DNA of 64,000 nucleotides from JBQTKD01 sp963703165 (GCA_963703165.1 OY969798.1:2604001-2668000); one strand, 5' to 3'. Counted from the first letter of the stretch, positions 43,389 through 53,037 are shown. Notes: a model not told the origin generated them from the letters alone. Translations and numbers: made by a program.

Positions 43389-44270
43389 ATGGGCCCAAGT
43401 TCGATGGGCTCTGTCGCCGACGACATCGGCGAACGCGTCGAATCCCTGCTCGCACAACTCGCCCGCCAGGGCGGGATCCGCGCGGCCTCCACCGCGGAGG
43501 ACCTGGTGCGGTTGCTCGTCGACTACTACGGCGCGGGGCTGGCACGGGTCGTTGAACTCGTCGGCGACGCCGACCCGGATCTCGTGCTGCACCTGGCCGA
43601 GGACAAGTTGGTGGAGAGCCAACTGATCCTGCACGGCTTGCATCCGGTCGACGTCGAGACCCGTATCGAGGAGGCACTGGACAAGGTGCGCCCCTATCTC
43701 GGGTCGCATGCCGGTGGCGTGGCGTTCCTCGGCATCGACGAGGCCGGCATCGCGCATCTGCGGCTGGACGGCAGCTGCCATGGTTGCCCGTCCTCGACGG
43801 TGACCGTGCGCATGACCATCGAGGAGGCGGTGCTCGGCGCTGCGCCCGAGCTCACAGCGATCGAGGTCGACGGCCAGGCCGCGCGTCCCGAGAAGTTGTT
43901 GCAGATCGGACGCGGTCCGGGGATGGAAGCGGCACCGGCACCGGCGGGCTGGCGAGATCTGGACCCGACCGATCTCCCTGCTGCGGGTTCCCTCGGCGCG
44001 CTCACCCTCGACGGACGCCCTGTCTTGGTCTGTCGACTGGACCGCACCTGGTACGCCTACACCGACGTCTGCCCGGCCTGCGGCGTGGGCCTGACCGGTG
44101 CGAGTTCGCAGTTGACCCGGGAAGTGTTGCGTTGCGGCAGTTGCGGCGTCGGGTACGACGTCCGGTTGGCCGGAAAGGCAGCGGACGGCAGTGGCCGACA
44201 TCTGGACCCCTTGCCATTGCTCGACGACGACGCGGGCGTGCGGGTGGCGCTCTCGGGGGCTCTGGTCTGA
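43389..44270 (+). CDS. NifU-like / four-cysteine Rieske-like fusion, hydrogenase accessory
   Basis: A 293-aa protein starting 1 bp after hhyL. Residues about 90-165 form a NifU C-terminal-like domain with C130-x2-C133 ('LDGSCHGCPSSTV'). Residues about 195-290 look like a Rieske-type fold ('LDGRPVLVCRLDRTWYAYTD'), but the ligand positions are C228-x2-C231 ('VCPACGVG') and C249-x2-C252 ('RCGSCGVGYD'): four Cys, no His pair. That suits a rubredoxin-like Fe or Zn site. Probably carries an Fe-S cluster to, or electrons from, the hydrogenase. Conserved in group 1h operons. Confidence 0.8.
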   Translation: MGPSSMGSVADDIGERVESLLAQLARQGGIRAASTAEDLVRLLVDYYGAGLARVVELVGDADPDLVLHLAEDKLVESQLILHGLHPVDVETRIEEALDKVRPYLGSHAGGVAFLGIDEAGIAHLRLDGSCHGCPSSTVTVRMTIEEAVLGAAPELTAIEVDGQAARPEKLLQIGRGPGMEAAPAPAGWRDLDPTDLPAAGSLGALTLDGRPVLVCRLDRTWYAYTDVCPACGVGLTGASSQLTREVLRCGSCGVGYDVRLAGKAADGSGRHLDPLPLLDDDAGVRVALSGALV

Positions 44271-44300
44271 ACCGGTCACCTCACGGAGAAAGGAGTCGGG

Positions 44301-44978
44301 ATGGGGCAAGCGACGGGTCTGAATCGGTTCGTGGCACGCGGTCCGGCAGTGCCCGTCGCCCCCTCCCGGTTCACCGCACGGGATCCCCGGCCGATGGGCG
44401 AGTACTGCGAGATGTGCGGCGAGGATGTGCTCGACGAGCACTCGCACGTCGTGGACCTCGACACCCGGCGCCTGCTGTGCACCTGCCGGCCCTGCGCGAT
44501 GCTGTTCACCGTTGCCGGCGCCGGGCGCGGCAACTTCCGAGCCGTGCCCGAACGATATCTGACTGACCCTCAGTTTCGGATCGACGCCGGCCGCTGGGAG
44601 GAACTGCAGGTTCCGGTCTCGGTCGCCTTCTTCTTCCACAACTCGGTACTCGACCGGGTGGTTGCGCACTACCCGAGCCCGGCGGGGGCGACCGAGTCGC
44701 TGCTGGACCTCTCGGCCTGGGAGGCGATCGTCGCGGAGAACCCGCTCGCGGCAGCACTGGAACCCGACGTCGAGGCCTTGGTGGTGCGCCGCGAGCGTGG
44801 AGCGTCCCACGAGTACTACGTGGTCCCGATCGACACCTGTTACGAACTCGTCGGTCGGGTGCGCATGCACTGGAGCGGATTCGACGGCGGCGCCGAGGCC
44901 CGCGCGGACCTGGACGCGTTCTTTGCGGACATGCGGTCCCGGGCTCGCCTGCTGGACGGGAGTCGGGCCTATGCCTGA
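44301..44978 (+). CDS. Uncharacterised hydrogenase-operon protein with Cys-rich N-terminal site (DUF5947-like)
   Basis: A 225-aa protein. Residues 36-65 form a compact metal-site candidate: C36-x2-C39 ('EYCEMCGEDV'), H48, then C60, C62 and C65 ('LLCTCRPCAMLF'), followed by a mixed alpha/beta domain. I believe it corresponds to the DUF5947 family found beside group 1h hydrogenases. It may be an assembly factor or an additional redox subunit; nothing in the sequence decides. The next gene overlaps it by 8 bp. Confidence 0.75.
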   Translation: MGQATGLNRFVARGPAVPVAPSRFTARDPRPMGEYCEMCGEDVLDEHSHVVDLDTRRLLCTCRPCAMLFTVAGAGRGNFRAVPERYLTDPQFRIDAGRWEELQVPVSVAFFFHNSVLDRVVAHYPSPAGATESLLDLSAWEAIVAENPLAAALEPDVEALVVRRERGASHEYYVVPIDTCYELVGRVRMHWSGFDGGAEARADLDAFFADMRSRARLLDGSRAYA

Positions 44979-45615
44979 GCTCGGCTTCGAGTGCCTGGGC
45001 GCCACCGCGGACCTGTACGCGGCAGGCCCGACGCTGAACCTCAAGCTGCGCATCACCGAGCCCACCGGGATGGTGGTGCACGCGATGTCGCTGCGGGTGC
45101 AGATCCGCATCGAGCCGCAAAAGCGCCGCTACAACAACTCCGAGACGGCCTGCCTGGGCGACCTGTTCGGCGAACCCACTCGGTGGGCGGACACGCTGCG
45201 ACCGTTGCAGTTCGCGACCGTGCCGGCGGCAGTTCCTGGGTTCACCGGCGAGTGCGAGTTCGACCTTCCGGTGCCGTGCACCTACGACCTGGAGATCGCG
45301 GCCACCAGCTACTTCCACGCCCTCGAGGAAGGCTCGATCCCGCTGGTGCTGCTCTTCAGCGGCACGATGTTCACCAAGGGCGGGACGGGGTTCAGCGTGC
45401 ACCCGATCTCCTGGCGGGCCGAGACGCCGTGCCTGGTACCGGTCGAGGTATGGCGGGCGATGATGGACCGCTTCTTCCCCAACTGCGGATGGATCCGGCT
45501 CACCCGCGACACCCTCAAGGAACTGGGTGCGTGGAAGAACGCTCGGGCGATCCCCACCTGGGAGCAGACCATCACCGAGCTGCTCGCCCACGCCGAGGTT
45601 CGGAACCCGACATGA
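44971..45615 (+). CDS. Uncharacterised hydrogenase-operon protein (DUF6084-like)
   Basis: A 214-aa protein, mostly beta-strand in its first 150 residues ('LNLKLRITEPTGMVVHAMSL', 'IPLVLLFSGTMFT') and helical at the end ('VWRAMMDRFFPNCGWIRL'). No metal motif, signal or membrane helix. I believe it corresponds to DUF6084, known only from these hydrogenase operons. It overlaps the previous gene by 8 bp and the next by 4 bp, so fixed stoichiometry with them is likely. Confidence 0.7.
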   Translation: MPELGFECLGATADLYAAGPTLNLKLRITEPTGMVVHAMSLRVQIRIEPQKRRYNNSETACLGDLFGEPTRWADTLRPLQFATVPAAVPGFTGECEFDLPVPCTYDLEIAATSYFHALEEGSIPLVLLFSGTMFTKGGTGFSVHPISWRAETPCLVPVEVWRAMMDRFFPNCGWIRLTRDTLKELGAWKNARAIPTWEQTITELLAHAEVRNPT

Positions 45616-46946
45616 CCACCCTCGTGGGGCCGTTCGAGGCCGCCCGTGCCGTCGCGGACGCGGTCCTCTACGAGGGCTACGTGCTCTATCCGTACCGGGC
45701 GTCGTCGGCGAAGAACCGGACCCGTTGGCAGTTTGGGGTCCTGATGCCGCCGGAGTATGTGGCGGTCGACCCGTCGGAACGTTCCGCGTGCCGTACCGAC
45801 GTCGTCCTGGAGGCGTCCGGCCCGCTGCACATACAGGTGCGATTCCTGCACGCGGTGCGGCGGACCGGGGGGACTGCCCCGGACTGGGACGAGACCCTCG
45901 AGCGTCAGGTCGAGTTCAGCATCGAGCTGACGGACCTTCAGACCGCCGGCTGCCACGAGCAGTTGTTCGCGTTCGCGGCGCAGGATCGCCTCGAGGCCGA
46001 CGTACGTCGCGCCAGTCGCGAGGTGCACGGCGCCATCACGGTGCGGCTGTCCGAGCTCCCCGGCCCCTACGGCGCACTGCGCCTCGTGGTCGAGGTGGAG
46101 AACCGCAGCGCCGGCGGTGGTGCGGATCGCGACGAGGCACTGGGTGGCGCCCTGATCGCGGCGCACACGCTGCTCGCCCTGGGCAGCGGCAGGTTCCTGT
46201 CGCAGACCGATCCACCGGAGTGGGCCCGGCCGCTGATCGCCGCCTGCACCAACACGGGGACCTGGCCGGTGCTCGCCGGGCCGACGGAACGACCGGACGC
46301 CGTGGTCCTGTCCTCACCGATCATCCTCGCGGACCATCCGGAGATCGCCCCGGAGAGCCCGGGCGACCTCTACGACTCCTGCGAGATCGACGAGATTCTC
46401 ACCCTGCGCACGATGACGCTCACCGACGCGGAGAAGGCCGAGGCCCGCGCCACCGACCCGCGCGCCGCCGCGGTCATCGACCAGGTCGAGGGATTGCCGC
46501 AGGAGCAACTCGACCGATTGCATGGCGCACTGCGCTACCTGCGAAAGGTCACCGGCGACGGCACCGGGATCGCGCCGGGCGCGCCGGCGATCGACGACCT
46601 GCCCACGTACTTCACCCCCGACGCGCCCTGGTGGGACCCCGGCGCCGACGCCTCGGTGGACCCCGAACGCGACGCGGTGCAGGTCGCCGGGATCGCGGTC
46701 TCTCGCGGGAGTCGGGTGCGGCTGTGCCCCGGCGCCGGCACGAGCACTCGAAGGACCGACGCGCAGGACCTGTTCCTGCGCGGGCGCACCGCGACGGTCG
46801 AGTGCGTGATGTTCGACGTCGACGGTCAGACCCACCTCGGGGTGACCCTCGACGACGACCCGGAACTGGCCGAGGTGAACCGGTGGCACGGTCGCTTCCT
46901 GTATTTCGACCCCGCCGAGGTCGTCCCGGTGGAGGCCGGACCATGA
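45612..46946 (+). CDS. Uncharacterised 444-aa hydrogenase-operon protein
   Basis: Begins 'MTTLVGPFEAARAVADAVLY' and 'GYVLYPYRASSAKNRTRWQ', then an alpha/beta region, an acidic helical linker ('TDAEKAEARATDPRAAAVID') and a C-terminal beta domain ('VQVAGIAVSRGSRVRLCPG'). No recognisable catalytic or metal motif. It is conserved in position between hhyL and the endopeptidase gene in this operon type, as far as I recall, but has no assigned function. ATGA overlaps on both sides. Confidence 0.72.
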   Translation: MTTLVGPFEAARAVADAVLYEGYVLYPYRASSAKNRTRWQFGVLMPPEYVAVDPSERSACRTDVVLEASGPLHIQVRFLHAVRRTGGTAPDWDETLERQVEFSIELTDLQTAGCHEQLFAFAAQDRLEADVRRASREVHGAITVRLSELPGPYGALRLVVEVENRSAGGGADRDEALGGALIAAHTLLALGSGRFLSQTDPPEWARPLIAACTNTGTWPVLAGPTERPDAVVLSSPIILADHPEIAPESPGDLYDSCEIDEILTLRTMTLTDAEKAEARATDPRAAAVIDQVEGLPQEQLDRLHGALRYLRKVTGDGTGIAPGAPAIDDLPTYFTPDAPWWDPGADASVDPERDAVQVAGIAVSRGSRVRLCPGAGTSTRRTDAQDLFLRGRTATVECVMFDVDGQTHLGVTLDDDPELAEVNRWHGRFLYFDPAEVVPVEAGP

Positions 46947-47431
46947 CCCGGGTGCTGGTGGCCGGCGTCGGGAACATCTTCCTGTCCGACGACGGATTCG
47001 GCCCCGAGGTCCTGCGCCGGACCATGGGGCACCCGTTGCCTGATGGGGTACGCATGGACGATTACGGGATCCGGGGGATCCACCTGGCGTATGAGCTGAT
47101 GGACGGTTACGACGTCCTTGTCGTGGTGGACGCAGCTCCCCGCGGCCTGGCGCCGGGAACGCTGACGGTCCTCGAGGTCGACCCCGCCGACCAACCTCCC
47201 GCCGAGGACGGCCCGCTGCTGGATGCCCACGGCATGGAGCCCGTCGCGGTGCTGCGCACTCTCGGTTCGCTCGGCGGCCACGTCGAGCGGGTGTTGGTGT
47301 TGGCCTGCGAGCCGGCCGACGTCACGGAAGGCATGGGGCTGACCCCCGCCGTCGAGGCGGCAGTGCCGGCAGCCGTCGCCACCCTGCAACGTCTCATCGA
47401 AGAGCTGGCGATGGAGGAGGTGCCTCAATGA
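46943..47431 (+). CDS. Hydrogenase maturation endopeptidase (HupD/HyaD family)
   Basis: A 162-aa protease with N-terminal 'VLVAGVGNIFLSDDGFGPEV' (G-x-G-N and the Asp/Glu Ni-sensing residue of D-D-G-F-G), 'LVVVDAAPRG' (second acidic ligand) and 'LGGHVERVLVLACEPADV' in its usual place, though the third ligand His is the one in G-G-H or 'DAHGME'. It cleaves the C-terminal tail of HhyL after Ni insertion. Overlaps both neighbours by 4 bp. Confidence 0.9.
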   Translation: MTRVLVAGVGNIFLSDDGFGPEVLRRTMGHPLPDGVRMDDYGIRGIHLAYELMDGYDVLVVVDAAPRGLAPGTLTVLEVDPADQPPAEDGPLLDAHGMEPVAVLRTLGSLGGHVERVLVLACEPADVTEGMGLTPAVEAAVPAAVATLQRLIEELAMEEVPQ

Positions 47432-47532
47432 TCGTTCGCCTGGTCAAGTCCGCGCTCTTGGCGATGGCGGTTGCTGCCGTCGTGCAGTCGCTCCCGGACA
47501 TCAAGCGCTACCTGGAAATCCGCGACATGTGA
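47428..47532 (+). CDS. 34-aa single-helix hydrophobic peptide (DUF6893-like)
   Basis: ATG 47428 overlaps the protease stop (ATGA) and ends at TGA 47530-47532. The product begins MIVRLVKSALLAMAVAAVV, a basic start and a hydrophobic helix, and ends with a charged amphipathic tail (PDIKRYLEIRDM). I believe it matches the DUF6893 small-protein family. It could anchor the cytoplasmic hydrogenase to the membrane or link it to the respiratory chain. It is too short for routine gene calling. Confidence 0.7.
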   Translation: MIVRLVKSALLAMAVAAVVQSLPDIKRYLEIRDM

Positions 47533-47543
47533 ACGGAGAGGTC

Positions 47544-47732
47544 ATGGAGACATTGGTGGGGTTCGCCGTCGGCTTCCTCGTCGGAACCAAGGAGGGGAAG
47601 GCGGGTTTGGCACGGATCGTCGAATCCTGGTCGGCCATCAAGGAGGCGGAGCCGGTCCGCAAGGCAGTCGGAACCGCGCTCGGCCTGGCACTGCCGATCG
47701 CCAAGGACCTGACCAGGTCGCTCAGTACCTGA
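47544..47732 (+). CDS. 62-aa small hydrophobic/amphipathic protein
   Basis: ATG 47544 follows 'ggagagg'; a GTG at 47529 overlapping the previous stop would add five residues. The product starts METLVGFAVGFLVGTKEGKA, has a Gly-rich hydrophobic N terminus and a second amphipathic helix ('AVGTALGLALPIAKDLT'). It is probably membrane-associated. Lying with the 34-aa peptide between the endopeptidase and hypF, it is a second candidate membrane tether or small subunit of the hydrogenase. Confidence 0.65.
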   Translation: METLVGFAVGFLVGTKEGKAGLARIVESWSAIKEAEPVRKAVGTALGLALPIAKDLTRSLST

Positions 47733-47834
47733 CAGGGCGTCAGTTCCGAGCGCCCGACCCGGACGGAGGTCGACATCATCAACGCATCTCGCGCCCGACG
47801 TGCCGGCGGTACCCGCCACCGGCAACGCTTCTGC

Positions 47835-50093
47835 GTGCGCGGGCTTGTGCAGGGCGTCGGCTTCCGTCCGTTCGTCTACGCGTTGGCTGCCGACCTGGCC
47901 CTGACCGGTGAGGTCGCCAATACCGGGGACGGGGTGCGGATCGAGGTCGAGGGCCGGCAAGCCGACCTCGCCGAATTCGCCCGGCGCCTGCGCGACGATG
48001 CCCCGCCCCTCGCGCGGATTCTCGACGTCGAGCTGCACGACGTGCCCAGCGTCGGTGGCACGGGGTTCAGCATCGCCGCCTCGGCATCCGGCGTCGGGCG
48101 GACTCTGGTGTCCCCGGACATGGCGACCTGTGCGGATTGCCTGACCGAACTCGCCGACCCGACCGACCGCCGCTACCGCCACCCGTTCATCAGTTGCACC
48201 AACTGCGGGCCCCGCTTCACGGTCGTTGTCGACCTGCCCTACGACCGGCCGGCAACCACGATGGCGGACCTGTCCCTGTGCGCCCGCTGCACCGCCGAGT
48301 ACGCCGACCCGGCAGATCGGAGGTTCCACGCCCAGACCGTGGCCTGCCCTGACTGTGGACCACAACTGACGCTCCATCAGCCAGGCGGTCCGACCAGGGT
48401 CGGTGCCGAGGCGCTCGCCGGGGCCCGAAGCCTGCTCGCCGACGGGGCGATCGTCGCGGTCAAGGGCCTCGGCGGGTTTCACCTGGCGTGCGACGCCACC
48501 GCCGAGGGGGCGGTGGCGCTCCTGCGCAAGCGGAAGGACCGGGGCGACAAGCCGTTCGCGGTCATGGTCGCCGACCTCGACATCGCCAGGCAACTGGCCG
48601 ATCTGGACGCGGACGAGTGCACCCTGATGATCGATCCACGCCGCCCGGTGGTCGTCACTGCCCGTCGCCCCGGCGCGCCGGTCGCGCCCTCGGTCGCACC
48701 GGGGCACCCGGACCTCGGGCTGATGTTGCCGTACACCCCCGTGCACCATCTGCTGTTCGGACTGCCCGGGGACCGGCCCGGCCCGACGGCATTGGTGATG
48801 ACCAGCGGGAACCTGGCCGGTGAGCCGATCGTCATCGACGACTGCAGCGCGCGGGAGCGTCTCGACGACCTCGCCGATGCCTGGCTGGACAACGACCGCC
48901 CCATCCACGTGCCCTGCGACGACTCGGTGCTCCGCATGGCCGACGGCGTGCAGCTGCCCGTGCGCCGATCCCGCGGCTACGCCCCACTGCCGCTCGCGCT
49001 GCCGCTGCCGGTGCGCCCGGCGCTGGCCGTCGGCGGGGATCTGAAGAACACGTTCTGTCTGGGCGACGGCCGCTACGCGTGGATGTCGGCGCACGTCGGA
49101 GACATGGACGATCTCGCGACGCTGCAGGCCTTCGACGCGGCCACCGCGCACCTCGCGACGCTGACCGGTGTGCAGGCCGAGTTGCTCGTCGTCGATTCCC
49201 ATCCGCGCTACCGCAGCAGCCAATGGGCGCGCCGCAATTGCGCCGGCCGCGAAGTCGCCACCGTGCAGCACCACCACGCGCACATCGCCGCCGCGATGGC
49301 CGACAACGGCTGGGACGGTGCGAGCCCGGTCCTGGGCTTCGCCTTCGACGGCACCGGCTACGGCGAGGACGGTGCGGTCTGGGGCGGGGAGATCCTGCTC
49401 GCCGATTATGCGTCGTTCACCCGGGTCGGACATCTCGCCTACGTCCCGTTGCCGGGAGGCGACGCCGCAGTGCGGCACCCCTGCCGGATGGCGCTGTCCC
49501 ACCTGCGCGCGGCCGGGATCGCCTGGGACCCGCGGCTGCCTGCGGTCGCCGCATGCAACGACCTCGAGCGCTCCTTGCTGGCCCGACAGTTCGAGACCGG
49601 CCTTGCGTGCGTCCCCACGTCCAGCATGGGCCGGTTGTTCGACGCGATGTCCTCCCTCGCCGGGGTCTGCCACGAGGTGGCCTACGAGGCCGAGGCCGCC
49701 ATGCGCTTCGAAGGCCTCGCCCGGACAGCGCAGCCCGGCGGACACTACGAGTTCGCGATTCTCGACGGCCCGCCGCTGCAGCTCGACCCCGGCCCGGTCC
49801 TGGCGGCCGCGGTCGCCGACGTACTGAACGGCGTACCGGCGGGCACCGTCGCGGCGCGGTTCCACGCCGCGGTCATCGCCGTCGTCGTCGCCGTGGCGCA
49901 ACGTGTCCGCGCAGCCGGCGGTCCGGATGTCGTCGCCCTCTCGGGAGGAGTGTTCCTCAACGTCCTGCTCACCACCGGCGCCGTCCGTGCCCTGACCGAT
50001 GCCGGCTTCCGCGTCCTGCGCCACCGCACCGTCCCGCCGAGCGACGCCGGGCTGGCCTTGGGCCAGCTGATGGTCGCCGCTCGCGTCAACTGA
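47835..50093 (+). CDS. hypF: Carbamoyltransferase HypF
   Basis: A 752-aa (or longer) protein making the cyanide ligands of the NiFe site from carbamoyl phosphate. Domains in order: acylphosphatase ('GLVQGVGFRPFVYALA'), two zinc fingers ('CADCLTELADPTDRRY' with 'SCTNCGPRF'; 'CARCTAEY' with 'ACPDCGPQL'), YrdC-like ('VKGLGGFHLACDATAEGAV'), and a Kae1-like ATPase ('VQHHHAHIAAAMADN'). The only conventional start is GTG 47835, which truncates the first acylphosphatase strand. The frame is open back to a stop at 47730 and has ATC 47775 after 'ggagg', so the true start may be non-canonical. Confidence 0.92.
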   Translation: MRGLVQGVGFRPFVYALAADLALTGEVANTGDGVRIEVEGRQADLAEFARRLRDDAPPLARILDVELHDVPSVGGTGFSIAASASGVGRTLVSPDMATCADCLTELADPTDRRYRHPFISCTNCGPRFTVVVDLPYDRPATTMADLSLCARCTAEYADPADRRFHAQTVACPDCGPQLTLHQPGGPTRVGAEALAGARSLLADGAIVAVKGLGGFHLACDATAEGAVALLRKRKDRGDKPFAVMVADLDIARQLADLDADECTLMIDPRRPVVVTARRPGAPVAPSVAPGHPDLGLMLPYTPVHHLLFGLPGDRPGPTALVMTSGNLAGEPIVIDDCSARERLDDLADAWLDNDRPIHVPCDDSVLRMADGVQLPVRRSRGYAPLPLALPLPVRPALAVGGDLKNTFCLGDGRYAWMSAHVGDMDDLATLQAFDAATAHLATLTGVQAELLVVDSHPRYRSSQWARRNCAGREVATVQHHHAHIAAAMADNGWDGASPVLGFAFDGTGYGEDGAVWGGEILLADYASFTRVGHLAYVPLPGGDAAVRHPCRMALSHLRAAGIAWDPRLPAVAACNDLERSLLARQFETGLACVPTSSMGRLFDAMSSLAGVCHEVAYEAEAAMRFEGLARTAQPGGHYEFAILDGPPLQLDPGPVLAAAVADVLNGVPAGTVAARFHAAVIAVVVAVAQRVRAAGGPDVVALSGGVFLNVLLTTGAVRALTDAGFRVLRHRTVPPSDAGLALGQLMVAARVN

Positions 50094-50107
50094 TCAGGAG
50101 ACAACCC

Positions 50108-50406
50108 ATGTGTCTGGCAGTCCCCGGCAAGGTGATCCGGATCTGGCCCGTCGGCGATCAGCGCATGGCCGAGGTCGACTTCGGTGGTGTGCTCAAGGAG
50201 GTGTGCCTGGACTTCGTGCCTGACCTGGTGGTCGGCGAATACACGATCGTGCACGTCGGATTCGCACTGCAGCGGCTCGATGAGGCCTCCGCCCTGCAGA
50301 CCCTCGAACTTTTCAGGCAGATGGGTGAGATCGAGGCGGAGTTCGGCGATCCCTGGGCACGAGCCGCCGAAGAAGCAGGTTTTACAGCCGGAGAGGAGCA
50401 GCGGTC

Positions 50407-50410
<4 letters not shown>
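50108..50410 (+). CDS. hypC: Hydrogenase assembly chaperone HypC
   Basis: A 100-aa HypC/HybG-type chaperone. It starts MCLAVPGKVIRI, with the essential Cys2, and has 'AEVDFGGVLKEVCLDFVPDL' and 'GEYTIVHVGFALQRLDE', all family-specific. With HypD it carries the Fe(CN)2CO unit to the large subunit. ATG 50108 lies 14 bp after hypF. It overlaps hypD by 4 bp. Confidence 0.95.
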
Positions 50411-51526
<1,116 letters not shown>

Positions 51527-51537
<11 letters not shown>

Positions 51538-52591
51538 CACGACCATCGACCCCGCGGTCTGGTCGTGCCCCCTACCGCTGCGGGACAGCCCGACGGTGCT
51601 GATGGGTCACGGCGGGGGCGGACAGCTCTCGGCCGAACTGGTCGAGCACCTGTTCGTGCCGGCCTTCGCGGCGGACGCCCCCGCCGCGTTGGCCGACTCC
51701 GCCGTGGTCATGCTCGGCGGGGCCCGGATCGCCTTCTCCACCGACAGCTACGTCGTCCGGCCCTTGTTCTTCCCCGGCGGAAACATCGGCGACCTGGCTG
51801 TCAACGGCACGATCAACGACCTGGCCTGCAGCGGCGCGGTCCCGGCCTACCTGTCCTGCGGGTTCATCCTGGAGGAGGGCACCGAGATCGCCCTCGTGGG
51901 GCAGGTCGCGCAGGCGATGGGTGCCGCGGCCCGGGCGGCCGGGGTGCAGGTGGTCACCGGCGACACCAAGGTCGTGGACAAGGGCCACGGCGATCAGATC
52001 TACATCAACACCGCAGGAATCGGGCTGATCCCCGACGGCGTCGACATCCGCCCGGACCGCGCCGCGCCCGGTGACGTCGTCATCGTGAGCGGAGACATCG
52101 GACCGCACGGCATCGCGATCATGAGCGTCCGGGAGGGCCTGGCGTTCGGCACCGAGATCTGCAGCGACACCGCGCCCCTGCACGGGCTGGTCGCGGCGAT
52201 GCTCGCCGTCACCCCCGACCTGCACACCCTGCGCGATCCCACCCGCGGCGGCCTGGCGACGTCGCTGAACGAGATCGCGGTCGCTGCCCAGGTCGGGATC
52301 CGCCTGGTGGAATCCGCGATTCCGGTACCCCCGGACGTCGCCAACGCCTGCTCCCTGCTCGGACTGGACCCGCTCTATGTCGCCAACGAGGGGAAGCTCG
52401 TAGCGTTCGTCGCTCCGGAGCACGCCGGCGCAGTGCTCATGGCGATGCGTGCCCACCCCCTCGGCCGCGGCGCCACCGTGATCGGGGAGTGCGTGGAGGA
52501 CCATCCCGGGATGGTGGTCACCCGCACGACCTTCGGCGCCACCCGCGTCGTCGACATGCCGTTGGGGGAGCAGCTACCGCGAATCTGTTGA
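51527..52591 (+). CDS. hypE: Hydrogenase maturation protein HypE
   Basis: A 354-aa PurM-like ATPase. It has 'LMGHGGGGQLSAELVEHLF', 'FSTDSYVVRPLFFPGGNIGD', 'TGDTKVVDKGHGDQIYINT' and 'HTLRDPTRGGLATSLNEIA', and ends with 'EQLPRIC', the C-terminal Cys that carries thiocarboxamide and is dehydrated to thiocyanate. GTG 51527 starts inside hypD. It is the last gene of the hydrogenase transcript; its 3' end overlaps the convergent merR gene by 18 bp. Confidence 0.95.
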
Positions 52592-52891
52592 TCGGAGCCG
52601 CTCGATCTCGGCGCGCAGGGCGGCGTTCTCCGCCTCCAGGGCCAAGACTTCCGCGATGCCGGCGAGGTTCAGTCCCGACCCGAGCATGTCGCCGATGCGA
52701 CGGACCAGGTGGACGTTGTCCAAGCTGTAGCGCCGGGTGCCTGCCGCTGTGCGCTCGGGGGTGAACAGGCCGCGCTGTTCGTAGAGGCGCAGCGCCTGCA
52801 CGCCGCAACCCGCCAACTCCGCGGCGACGGAGATCCCGTAGACGCCGGCCGACGGCGCAGGGGCGAAATCGCTCGAGGACGGCACGGTCAC
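52574..52891 (-). CDS. MerR-family (HspR-like) regulator
   Basis: A 105-aa protein with a MerR winged helix ('VYGISVAAELAGCGVQALRL', 'YEQRGLFTPERTAAGTRRYS') and a C-terminal coiled coil ('EALEAENAALRAEIERL' region). It lacks an extended effector domain and Cys ligands, as in HspR-type heat-shock repressors. It is divergent from the small heat-shock gene, its probable target along with itself. Confidence 0.85.
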   Translation of the reverse strand: MTVPSSSDFAPAPSAGVYGISVAAELAGCGVQALRLYEQRGLFTPERTAAGTRRYSLDNVHLVRRIGDMLGSGLNLAGIAEVLALEAENAALRAEIERLRSTDSR

Positions 52892-52979
52892 CTCATCTCA
52901 GGACAATCAATCTGTTGCGGTCAGCATAGATCGGTTCTTGCGCCCTGGCGATGTGATCCAGATTTCAGGTCGAGGAATC

Positions 52980-53008
52980 TTGACTGTGCGCGGCTGATTG
53001 CTTATAAA
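52980..53008 (+). promoter_or_regulatory. Consensus sigma-70 promoter of hsp20
   Basis: TTGACT (52980-52985), 17-bp spacer, TATAAA (53003-53008). The start of transcription would fall near 53015, about 50 nt before the hsp20 ATG. Confidence 0.7.
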
Positions 53009-53021
53009 AATCTCCGTCAGT

Positions 53022-53037
53022 CAGCAGAGATCTGCTG
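53022..53037. promoter_or_regulatory. Palindromic operator candidate between promoter and hsp20
   Basis: CAGCAGA-ga-TCTGCTG, 7-bp perfect arms, just downstream of the predicted transcription start. A related sequence, CAGCATAGATCGGTTC (12 of 16 matching), lies at 52922-52937 near the merR start. Both could bind the MerR-family protein. Confidence 0.5.

Noticed and set aside
47508..50024. An 838-codon open frame antisense to hypF, and similar long antisense frames over hhyL (41570-43492), livMG (11952-14129) and the moxR-tgpA block (6384-8855)
   Set aside because: High GC leaves the opposite strand free of stops. The products are Arg/Gly/Ala-rich or low-complexity with no domain, and each lies over a well-supported gene.
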